Positions 1-5,791 of a stretch of 5,888 nt of DNA are shown here, in pieces. A program made the translations under genes and the position numbers. This DNA is from an uncultured Eubacterium sp. (lineage in GTDB: Bacteria; Bacillota_A; Clostridia; Lachnospirales; Lachnospiraceae). The stretch is taken from NCBI GenBank assembly GCA_947653505.1, contig CANTHI010000252.1, positions 1 through 5,888 on the forward strand, in the 5' to 3' direction. How positions within the stretch are numbered: the stretch's first letter is position 1; every line of letters starts with the position of its first letter. The notes below the pieces were generated by a model. The model was given only the letters and a program-made list of their open reading frames with translations. It was not told the DNA's origin and did no database searches.

Positions 1-92
1 TTTCTTTTACTGAATCATTGCTGAATACAGAATACAGATTTCAGATATGCTTTTTGAAGCACAGATATGCCGCGGACGGCCTGTCTATAAAA

Positions 93-121
93 ACTATACC
101 ACAAATCCAGCCATAATACAA
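93..121 (-). promoter_or_regulatory. Sigma-A type promoter firing leftward out of the window
   Basis: On the minus strand a TTGTAT box (121-116) and a TATAGT box (98-93) are separated by exactly 17 bp. The -10 matches TATAAT at 5 of 6 positions and the -35 keeps the TTG core. Transcription would start near 86 and leave the window to the left, so the driven gene is not visible. The early transcript holds a small GCCG/CGGC hairpin. The kinase gene upstream shows no clear intrinsic terminator, so some readthrough into this unit is possible. Confidence 0.5.
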
Positions 122-149
122 ACAAAACTGGAGACTATTTTTCAGGAAA

Positions 150-248
150 AATGCAGCGATTTACATAATGTGTTGCCTATTGGCTATGCGAACGCCGGAT
201 GGAAGACGCCGGGAGAGGAAATGTATCCGATACACAGACGGCATAGCC
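150..248. repeat. Solo arm of a dispersed intergenic repeat
   Basis: Bases about 150-206 resemble the left arm of the large inverted-repeat element at 5453-5510: both contain TTTACATAAT, then GGCTATGC, then ACGCCGGATGG in the same order and at similar spacing. Here the arm is followed directly by CCGGGAGAGGAA, which resembles 5867-5877 at the far right, and no long hairpin lies between. GGCTATGC (182-189) also has a perfect inverted copy at 241-248, so this copy can form its own small stem. A 13-bp dyad, TGTATCCGATACA, sits inside it (222-234). I infer an internally deleted or solo copy of the same repeat family. The rest of 1-311 holds only a promoter and no supportable gene. Confidence 0.5.
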
Positions 249-311
249 TAAGCGGCACCGGAATACCGGTATGTGCTATTCTGATTTATTTTTCTTTCGA
301 TGTCCCATACA

Positions 312-1673
312 TCATACATCACGCATCGGTATCAGAACAGATACCGCAAAAATACCTTTACCAGCTTTAAGCTCCAGCACCCCCTGATGCCCATGCACCA
401 CATCGGAAACATTGTAAAGACCAATTCCGCGCCCCTTTGCCGTTCCCTGACCTTCAAATCCGTCCGGAGCTTTTTCCGTCTCATCCATACTGTTTTTTAT
501 TTCTATCAGAAAACATTTCTTTACCGCTTTTGCCTGAACCGAGATAAAACAGCATCCAGCATAAGATATCTGTATCCGATTACACGCTTCCAGCGCATTA
601 TCTAACAGATTTCCAAATAATATGCACAGATCAAACTCATGAATCCCGCATCCTTCTGGTATCTGCACATCGCATTCCCACCGGATATCTGCCTCCTGTG
701 CCCGTTTTCTCTTCTGGTACAAAAGTGCATCCACCGTTTTGTTTCCTGTCATATCCACGCCGGCATCCAAAGCTATTCCCTCCATATTTTTCAGGTAATC
801 CCCCATCCTGTCCCATTCCTGATTGCGAAACAGCGCGGACAGGGCAAGGATATGATTTTTCATATCATGCCGCAGCCGTTCTGACTGCCGGTACTGCTCT
901 GTCAGCGTTTTGTAAACCTCAATCTGCGCATGGTACCAGCCGCTTTTTTCCTGCTCCAGATAAACCCGGTTCATTCCAAATACAAATAAAACTGCAGCCG
1001 TCATGGATAAAGCTGACAGAATACAAAATTCCATATGGCTGAATAACTGATCGTAATACAATCCCATCGTTCCCCCGCTTCTGATCATAATCCCCTGACC
1101 TGCACCCCATGCTGCCACGTCAGATACCGCAAGGAGTACAAACAACGGAGCCGCCAGCATAACATACCATCTCCCCGTCTTTTCCTGAAAGACAGTTTTG
1201 AAATACCCTGTTATCGCATACAGGGCCAGCGCAGCCAGACCAAAGCTGATACAGTCAGTCAGTTCTATTTCCCACTCTCTGAAACACGGTTCCGGAATCT
1301 TTTTTACGGCATGTCTGAAATACAAAATCAGACACGACAGCAAAGACCCGGCCATATTTTCCACCAGACTCCCAACGTTCATCAGTATGGAAGCAGCCAG
1401 AACTTTTTTCTCCCAGCCTGCCTGATACAGCAATACTACCAGTCCTGTCAGCAATATTCTGTACATGATCGCAGAAAGAATATAAGGAACCGGAAACCAT
1501 CTGTCTGAAAGATTGAAAAGCAGCCATCCGCCAAAGGAAAACACCAAAAACAGCAGTTCCTTTTTCTTTGTAGTCCGCAGATATCTTTCACAAAATTTAT
1601 CTGCCATCCATAAATATCCCAGATAGCAGGGCGCTGTGATGAACACATCCGCACAGTATGGTAACTGTCTCAC
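312..1673 (-). CDS. GHKL-type membrane sensor histidine kinase (AgrC-like)
   Basis: This is the sensor kinase of a two-component pair, expected to autophosphorylate and pass phosphate to the LytTR regulator encoded just upstream. I chose a GTG start at 1673, giving 453 residues: it overlaps the regulator's stop as GTGA and has a GGGAGG ribosome site about 6 bases upstream. The longer start at 1718 lacks that support. Seven hydrophobic segments are visible (about residues 8-25, 38-56, 62-83, 91-119, 137-157, 169-190, 215-237), then a short coiled linker. The phosphoacceptor is His269 in RLRHDMKNH, typical of the HPK10/AgrC group. The ATPase domain shows the N box NLLDNALEA (Asn355, Asn359) and the G box GRGIGLYN (about 414-421). 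Polytopic AgrC-like kinases often sense peptides, but no peptide gene is visible here, so the signal is unknown. All key residues are intact. Confidence 0.9.
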   Translation of the reverse strand: MRQLPYCADVFITAPCYLGYLWMADKFCERYLRTTKKKELLFLVFSFGGWLLFNLSDRWFPVPYILSAIMYRILLTGLVVLLYQAGWEKKVLAASILMNVGSLVENMAGSLLSCLILYFRHAVKKIPEPCFREWEIELTDCISFGLAALALYAITGYFKTVFQEKTGRWYVMLAAPLFVLLAVSDVAAWGAGQGIMIRSGGTMGLYYDQLFSHMEFCILSALSMTAAVLFVFGMNRVYLEQEKSGWYHAQIEVYKTLTEQYRQSERLRHDMKNHILALSALFRNQEWDRMGDYLKNMEGIALDAGVDMTGNKTVDALLYQKRKRAQEADIRWECDVQIPEGCGIHEFDLCILFGNLLDNALEACNRIQISYAGCCFISVQAKAVKKCFLIEIKNSMDETEKAPDGFEGQGTAKGRGIGLYNVSDVVHGHQGVLELKAGKGIFAVSVLIPMRDV

Positions 1674-2386
1674 AAAATCCCTCCCTGTTTGCGCATGACT
1701 CTGAGCACTTCCCTGCAAAATTCCTCATATCTTCTTTTTGCAATCACGATATTTTCCCCATTTTCCAGAGTCACTTCCTGCCTGTTGTATCCCTCTACAT
1801 GTTTCAGATTGATCAGATAACTTTTATGACACCTGAAAAAATCTTTATCCCGCAGTTTATTTTCCAGCTCCCCGATCTGTTCATAATAACTAAAAACACC
1901 ATCCGTTCCATGAACATCCACCATTCTCCCTTTGATCTCAAAATAGTATATCTCATCCAGAAACAGCTTCTTTTTCTGCCTTTCCCTGCTGACGACCATA
2001 AACTCCTGTGAACGGCTTTCTGCTTTTTGGACAGCTTTTTGTAATACCTTTTTCAGTTTCCTGTCATCCACCGGTTTTAACAGATACTGAAATGCCTCCA
2101 CGTCATACGCCTCGAACACATACTCCCTGCTGGAAGATACAAAAATAAGTATTTTATCGGAAGCCTTTTTGCGGAAAATCTGCGCTGTTTTCATCCCATC
2201 CATTTCCTGCATAATAATATCAAGAAATACGATGTCAAAACTCTCCATTGCCCGCAGCAGCTCCCCGCCACTCTGAAACTGGCGGATCATGCATGGTATT
2301 TTCATCTCCTGAAGGATATCCCTGATTTTTCCTGCCATACTGCAGCATTCTATGATCTGGTCATCACATACTGCTATGGACAGCAT
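1670..2386 (-). CDS. LytTR-family response regulator
   Basis: A cytoplasmic transcription factor activated by phosphorylation from the adjacent kinase. The start is taken as ATG at 2386 (238 residues), with AGGTGG 5 bases upstream. A GTG at 2395 is in frame but sits too close to its possible ribosome site. The receiver domain covers about residues 1-120: acidic pair in VCDDQ (8-9), phosphorylated Asp56 in VFLDIIM, switch Ser84 in FVSSS, and Lys104 in YLLKPV. The C-terminal LytTR DNA-binding domain (about 130-232) contains LDEIYYFE and the hallmark FFRCHKSYLINLKHV, followed by IVIAKRRYEEF. This is the AgrA/VirR/LytR architecture at usual length. The stop overlaps the kinase start by 4 bases, so the two are one operon with coupled translation. 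Target genes cannot be read from the window, apart from probable autoregulation. Confidence 0.93.
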   Translation of the reverse strand: MLSIAVCDDQIIECCSMAGKIRDILQEMKIPCMIRQFQSGGELLRAMESFDIVFLDIIMQEMDGMKTAQIFRKKASDKILIFVSSSREYVFEAYDVEAFQYLLKPVDDRKLKKVLQKAVQKAESRSQEFMVVSRERQKKKLFLDEIYYFEIKGRMVDVHGTDGVFSYYEQIGELENKLRDKDFFRCHKSYLINLKHVEGYNRQEVTLENGENIVIAKRRYEEFCREVLRVMRKQGGIL

Positions 2387-2424
2387 CCGAACCACCTGCC
2401 TTTTTATTATTCCTTAATCAGCTC

Positions 2425-2454
2425 ATCATATCCATCGGCACAAATCCATGAAAA
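2425..2454 (-). promoter_or_regulatory. Probable promoter of the two-component operon
   Basis: On the minus strand TTTTCA (2454-2449) and TATGAT (2430-2425) are 18 bp apart, downstream of the preceding gene's terminator and 39 bp before the regulator's ATG. The -10 matches at 5 of 6 positions and the -35 at 4 of 6. The weak -35 fits a promoter that needs an activator, and a candidate regulator site lies just upstream. Assigned by position and box spacing only. Confidence 0.45.
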
Positions 2455-2465
2455 GCTTTGTTCCT

Positions 2466-2495
2466 GTCATAAACGGTGACTTTTATGTAACGAAC
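2466..2495 (-). promoter_or_regulatory. Candidate LytTR operator, two direct repeats
   Basis: On the minus strand GTTCGTTAC (2495-2487) and GTTTATGAC (2474-2466) agree at 6 of 9 positions and are separated by exactly 12 bp, a 21-bp repeat step. LytTR regulators such as AgrA, VirR and ComE bind paired imperfect 9-bp repeats with 12-13 bp between them. The pair ends 11 bp upstream of the likely -35 box of the operon that encodes a LytTR regulator, so autoregulation is a reasonable inference. The similarity is modest and could be chance. Confidence 0.35.
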
Positions 2496-2505
2496 GTCTG
2501 TATTC

Positions 2506-2549
2506 AAAAAACCGTACCTATTCAGCTAAAAAGCTTTCCGGTACGGTTT
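2506..2549 (-). terminator. Intrinsic terminator after the 83-residue gene
   Basis: The minus-strand transcript forms a 10-bp perfect stem, AAACCGTACC (2549-2540) with GGTACGGTTT (2518-2509), and the T-run continues to 2506. The loop contains a second small AGCT/AGCT pairing. It starts 19 bases after the stop codon of the small gene, and separates that gene from the two-component operon. On the plus strand the T-run is short, so function in that direction is doubtful. Confidence 0.88.
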
Positions 2550-2568
2550 ATCTGCATGATTCCGCTGC

Positions 2569-2820
2569 TTATTTCTGTTCCAGCTGAAACAATCTGATAT
2601 GCCTTTTATCATTACCCATATCTATCTCCACAGAGCATGATGTATGGGTATCTGCGATTGCAAAAGAAATCTTCTTGTCGCTGCTGCTTTCGCTTTTTCC
2701 ATGCATGTCAAAAGCTTTCAGAAAACTCTCAATAAGCAGCAGCATGTCGAGCGGTTCAGAGCTGCCTGCCAGACCGGCCAGACATTCTGTAAATTTTTCA
2801 TACGTCGTTTTTAATTCCAT
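2569..2820 (-). CDS. Small conserved-looking protein of unknown function (83 aa)
   Basis: I do not recognise this family. The ATG at 2820 is chosen because GGGAGG sits 8 bases upstream; an in-frame ATG at 2850 would add ten residues but has no such site. The protein starts MELKTTYEKF. An N-terminal half that looks helical (about 1-42, rich in Leu and Glu) is followed by a polar KSESSSDKK linker, then a probable beta-rich half with alternating residues (SFAIADTHTSCSVEIDM, then RHIRLFQLEQ). There is no signal peptide, membrane helix, metal-binding Cys cluster or helix-turn-helix that I can see, so it is probably cytoplasmic and not a secreted signal peptide for the neighbouring kinase. It has its own promoter with a palindrome in the spacer and its own terminator, which argues for a real, separately regulated gene. 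Codon use resembles its neighbours. Confidence 0.75.
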   Translation of the reverse strand: MELKTTYEKFTECLAGLAGSSEPLDMLLLIESFLKAFDMHGKSESSSDKKISFAIADTHTSCSVEIDMGNDKRHIRLFQLEQK

Positions 2821-2872
2821 AATCGTGCCCTCCCTGATATTATTTGTCATACAGTTATCGTTCTACTACAAC

Positions 2873-2901
2873 ATACTATAGGATAACTATCCTTTTGTCA
2901 A
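2873..2901 (-). promoter_or_regulatory. Promoter with palindromic operator in the spacer
   Basis: On the minus strand a perfect TTGACA (2901-2896) is followed after 17 bp by TAGTAT (2878-2873); a TATAGT shifted by two bases is an alternative. Transcription would start near 2866, about 45 bases before the small gene's ATG. Between the boxes lies AGGATAGTTATCCT (2893-2880), a dyad with 6-bp perfect arms around a 2-bp centre. A protein bound there would block polymerase or, as with MerR-type regulators, remodel the spacer. Part of the pattern recurs: ATAGT appears twice, 11 bp apart. I do not recognise the operator's owner. Confidence 0.7.
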
Positions 2902-2994
2902 TGGACACGAAAATTCTTTTTCCACCAAACCCGGGAAACCATTAAATTGTCACATATCCAGCCATTAGAAACCGCTTCGCAGACAGACTGTCAT

Positions 2995-4980
2995 TTAGTT
3001 CTGACCGGACCGGACTTCCAGCGGCATCTGTCCATAAACTTTCTGGAATGCACACGCAAACTGTGTTACATCCGGATAACCCGTTTCTTTCGCAATCTCT
3101 TTTATCGCCATATCCGTTTCTTTCAGTTTTTTTCTGGCTGCCTTCATCCGGATCTTTTCGATTAAATCCTGCACAGATTCTCCAGTCTGACCCGATACGT
3201 ATCCGCTTATGTCCGTTTCCTGCATTTGAAATGTCTGTGCCAGTTTTTCCAGCGTGATTTCTTTATAATGATTCTGTATATAATCGATAATCTGTATCAT
3301 CTTTTCTTCCAGACCCTTCCGGTTGATACTCTTCGTCAGCTTATTGACAGCTGAGATCAAAGCCCGTATGGAACTCTCAGAAATATCCTCGCTGACACCT
3401 ACTCCCCAGTATTCTTTTCCCCAGTATAAAACCTTTACATAAGATGCCGCATGGGAAGAAGACCCTTTTGTCTTGGCATGTTCATTATAAGACGATACTT
3501 CATAGCTGATCCCGAAAAATGTCTTGACCGCATTGCTGATACAGTCAAATTTTCCATTTCCAGCTGCCTCAATAGATCTGCACAGCCCATTTTCAATCGT
3601 TACAACCGCACGTTTTTCCTGCTCCATCCATCTGCATTCTTTGATTCTGAAAACATCTTCCCGGTTTACATAATGCTCTTCAAAAATCTCATGGATCTGC
3701 GCAGGGCTCAGCTCTTTATGCTCCCTGTCTGAAATGCTTTTAATCAGATACCCGACCTCTTCCTTCATCTCAGCCGGGATATCAAACCCAAAGTTTTGTT
3801 TTAAAATAAACGCTACTCCGCCCTTGCCGGACTGGCTGTTGATCCGGATAATGTCAGACTCATATTCCCTGCCCAGATCTTTCGGATCAATCGGCAGATA
3901 CGGCACGTTCCAGTATTCTCCGCTCCTGCCTTCCTTTCTCCACTCCATTCCTTTTGAGATCGCATCCTGATGGGAACCGGAAAACGCGGTAAACACAAGA
4001 TCCCCTGCATACGGCGTCCGCTCATGTACACGCATACCGGTCAGCTTTTCATACGTCTGTCTGATCGCAGGCATATTGGAAAAATCCAGCCCCGGATCCG
4101 TCCCATGACAGGCCATATTCAAAGCGACCGTAATCAGATCCACATTACCGGTACGCTCGCCATTTCCAAAAAGTGTGCCCTCAATCCTGTCCGCACCAGC
4201 CAGCACGGCAAATTCTGCATCACTGACGCCGCAGCCTCTGTCATTATGCGGATGAACGCTCAGAATCACATGCTCACGGTATTTCAGATTTTCATGCAGA
4301 TATTCTATCTGGCAGGCAAATACATGCGGCATTGCGATCTGCACCGTAGTCGGAATATTAATAATTACTTTACGGGCATCATCCGGCTGCCAGACATCCA
4401 GCACTGCGTTACACACCTCCAGCGCATAATCCACTTCTGTTCCCGGAAAGCTCTCCGGACTATATTCAAACGTAAAACTGCCATCCGTCTCATCCGCCAG
4501 CCGCTTTAACAATGCCGCGCCGTCTACCGCCAGCTGCTTTACCTCTTCCCTGCTCTTTTTAAAAACCTGCTCCCGCTGCGCCACCGACGTAGAGTTGTAA
4601 AGATGGATGACAGCATGTGACGCTCCTTTGACTGCCTCAAACGTCTTCTTAATAATGTGCTCCCGTGCCTGTGTCAGTACCTGAATGGTTACATCGTCCG
4701 GAATCATATGTTCTTCGATTAAAGTCCGCACAAACCGGAACTCCGTATCCGACGCAGCAGGAAATCCAACTTCGATCTCTTTAAATCCGATCTTAACAAG
4801 CAGCTTAAAAAATTCCAGCTTTTCCGCCAGACTCATCGGCTCGACAAGTGCCTGATTTCCATCCCGCAGATCCACACTGCACCAGACCGGCGCTTTGCAG
4901 ATCCGGTCCTGCTCTGCCCAGTGAAACGTTACTTTCGGCGGCATAAAATAAGACACCCCATACTTTTTCGCAGCATTCAT
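2995..4980 (-). CDS. leuA: 2-isopropylmalate synthase fused to an AraC-type DNA-binding domain
   Basis: Catalyses condensation of acetyl-CoA with 2-oxoisovalerate to 2-isopropylmalate, the committed step of leucine synthesis, in the cytoplasm. The start is ATG 4980 with AAGGAG 9 bases upstream; 661 residues. The HMGL-like TIM barrel (about 30-300) has SVDLRDGNQAL (Arg39, metal ligand Asp40), HPHNDRGC (His243, His245) and GNGERTGNVD (Asn279). The linker region and the LeuA dimer/allosteric domain (about 440-555, including the SSSHAASYVKV segment) follow, as in the longer alpha-type LeuA proteins. Residues about 561-658 are extra: a complete double helix-turn-helix of AraC/XylS type, with ITLEKLAQTF, MKAARKKLKETD, IKEIAKETGYPDVTQFACAFQKVYGQMPLEVR. 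The reading frame is continuous. Control is by the leucine T-box leader directly upstream. No downstream leu genes are adjacent; the next gene has its own promoter. I know of no characterised LeuA with this tail, so its role is open. Confidence 0.93.
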   Translation of the reverse strand: MNAAKKYGVSYFMPPKVTFHWAEQDRICKAPVWCSVDLRDGNQALVEPMSLAEKLEFFKLLVKIGFKEIEVGFPAASDTEFRFVRTLIEEHMIPDDVTIQVLTQAREHIIKKTFEAVKGASHAVIHLYNSTSVAQREQVFKKSREEVKQLAVDGAALLKRLADETDGSFTFEYSPESFPGTEVDYALEVCNAVLDVWQPDDARKVIINIPTTVQIAMPHVFACQIEYLHENLKYREHVILSVHPHNDRGCGVSDAEFAVLAGADRIEGTLFGNGERTGNVDLITVALNMACHGTDPGLDFSNMPAIRQTYEKLTGMRVHERTPYAGDLVFTAFSGSHQDAISKGMEWRKEGRSGEYWNVPYLPIDPKDLGREYESDIIRINSQSGKGGVAFILKQNFGFDIPAEMKEEVGYLIKSISDREHKELSPAQIHEIFEEHYVNREDVFRIKECRWMEQEKRAVVTIENGLCRSIEAAGNGKFDCISNAVKTFFGISYEVSSYNEHAKTKGSSSHAASYVKVLYWGKEYWGVGVSEDISESSIRALISAVNKLTKSINRKGLEEKMIQIIDYIQNHYKEITLEKLAQTFQMQETDISGYVSGQTGESVQDLIEKIRMKAARKKLKETDMAIKEIAKETGYPDVTQFACAFQKVYGQMPLEVRSGQN

Positions 4981-5025
4981 GATAAATAACTCCTTCCATA
5001 CACTTTCATTATAATTTTATAAAAT

Positions 5026-5067
5026 AAAAAAATCCCTATGAAACTATCATTTATCGTTTCATAGAGA
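5026..5067 (-). terminator. Attenuator terminator of the leuA T-box leader
   Basis: The minus-strand transcript forms a 12-bp stem with one G-U pair, TCTCTATGAAAC (5067-5056) with GTTTCATAGGGA (5044-5033), followed by seven U (5032-5026). It ends 45 bases before the leuA start. The first seven bases of its 5' arm (5067-5061) are also the 3' arm of the antiterminator, so the two structures exclude each other, as T-box control needs. Confidence 0.92.
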
Positions 5068-5322
5068 CGCAGAAAACAGATTTGCGCGGTACCACTCTAT
5101 TTCATGACAACGTCATGCCCTCACCAGCACGGCCGCACTGCGGCGTAATGCTTTTCCCCATTTTACGGCGGGATGTTCCGTCTGCTCCTACACAGCTTTT
5201 GCAGCCTTCAGGCAGCCGCTCCAAGGTCAGTTCACCACAAGCTTTCTGACTGTCTCGCACCAGCCGGCAGTTCTCTGATTTCCAGCAGATGGTTACTATT
5301 CCTTTTCGTTGCGTTGTTGTAG
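5026..5322 (-). promoter_or_regulatory. T-box leader specific for tRNA-Leu, controlling leuA
   Basis: The untranslated leader senses uncharged tRNA-Leu and lets transcription continue into leuA when leucine is short. Seen in order on the minus strand: the AGAGAA segment (5276-5271) and the GGTGCGAG distal loop (5261-5254) of stem I; the specifier loop GTGAACTGACC, in which CTG (5230-5228) is a leucine codon; several internal hairpins, including a perfect CATGAC/GTCATG stem (5117-5103); and the T-box AGAGTGGTACCGCG (5098-5085). In the T-box, TGGT (5094-5091) pairs with the tRNA ACCA end; its variable base U fits the discriminator A of tRNA-Leu. The antiterminator is explicit: ATAGAG (5100-5095) pairs with CTCTAT (5066-5061), and GCGC (5087-5084) with GCGT (5070-5067), leaving TGGTACC as the bulge. 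The 5' end near 5322 is estimated. Confidence 0.95.
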
Positions 5323-5325
5323 TTT

Positions 5326-5360
5326 ACGATATCATATTTTGACGCAGAAATCAAGATGAA
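5326..5360 (-). promoter_or_regulatory. Tentative promoter of the leuA leader
   Basis: Two overlapping options lie just upstream of stem I: TTCATC (5360-5355) with TATGAT (5336-5331), 18 bp apart, or TTGATT (5354-5349) with TATCGT (5331-5326), 17 bp apart. Both place the transcript start at about 5319-5325. Neither -35 is good, so this is assigned mainly by position. The sequence between here and about 5450 holds no gene; the only structure I see is an imperfect TGACCGT / ACGGGTCA pairing (5383-5407). Confidence 0.35.
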
Positions 5361-5454
5361 AATACTTTTTTCCGGTAATTGAATGACCGTCTGTTACTTT
5401 TTACGGGTCAGGAACGCGCGGTTTTCCCCATTGGCACGAACATAAGTGGAAATG

Positions 5455-5791
5455 CAACAATTTACATAATAATGTTACATTTTGGCTATGCAGACGCCGG
5501 ATGGGAGGCGGCGATCTGTCTGCCTGCTCCTATTCCAGAATGCAAGAAGTTCTAAGTATTCTGCATCCAGACTGTGGTACCGGACGGGCGCGTCACCTAC
5601 TTCGCTTCTGGCGTTCCGCCAGCAGCTAAAGGTGCCGCTTCGGCTTCGCCGCCTGTGTACCTCGCAGAATACTAAGAACTTCTAAGCATTCTTCCAACGT
5701 CTCAGGCAGACAGATCGCCGCCTCCCATCCGGCTGGTTTTCAAAAGCTTTACACACGTTGTAACGAAAAATTACGTAAAATGCTTAACATA
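5455..5791. repeat. MITE-like inverted-repeat element
   Basis: The outer arms of this element are imperfect inverted repeats. The left arm (about 5455-5482, TTTACATAATAATGTTAC) is mirrored on the right by GTAACGAAAAATTACGTAAA (5759-5778). Between them lies the perfect 31-bp repeat and long hairpin described separately. The left arm is also homologous to the solo arm at about 150-206, so this is a dispersed family with at least two copies in 6 kb. No transposase or other gene lies inside; the one open frame across it (5482-5685) follows the palindrome and has no ribosome site. Boundaries are approximate, and I found no certain target-site duplication. Confidence 0.5.
5496..5733. repeat. Long near-continuous palindrome (~240 nt hairpin)
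   Basis: A perfect 31-bp inverted repeat, 5496-5526 with 5703-5733, forms the base. Inside, 5545-5564 pairs with 5664-5683 at 19 of 20 positions, GGTAC (5576-5580) with GTACC (5657-5661), and CACCT (5594-5598) with AGGTG (5630-5634). CTGGCG-TTC-CGCCAG (5608-5622) caps it. The tip centre, 5615, coincides with the centre of the outer repeat (5614.5), so all stems stack on one axis. Transcribed from either strand this would give one very long RNA hairpin; as DNA it could extrude a cruciform. There is no T-run after the base on either strand, so it is not a standard terminator. Confidence 0.85.

Noticed and set aside
47..370. Open frame of 107 codons on the plus strand
   Set aside because: It crosses the repeat arm, a minus-strand promoter and the kinase 3' end, with no ribosome site or recognisable product.
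2902..2994. Intrinsic terminator after leuA
   Set aside because: A short GACA/TGTC hairpin and a CCCGGG palindrome exist, but neither is followed by a T-run on the minus strand.
2995..3300. AraC-like tail as a separate gene joined by a lost stop or frameshift
   Set aside because: The frame is continuous, there is no ribosome site or start at a suitable place before the domain, and the domain is far shorter than a full AraC regulator.
3970..4509. Open frame of 179 codons on the plus strand opposite leuA
   Set aside because: It is antisense to the conserved catalytic barrel of LeuA and has no independent support.
5482..5685. Open frame of 67 codons on the plus strand
   Set aside because: It lies entirely across the palindromic element, has no ribosome site, and its composition reflects the repeat arms.
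5455..5791. Intact insertion sequence
   Set aside because: Inverted arms are present but there is no transposase frame and no clear target duplication, so at most it is a non-autonomous element.
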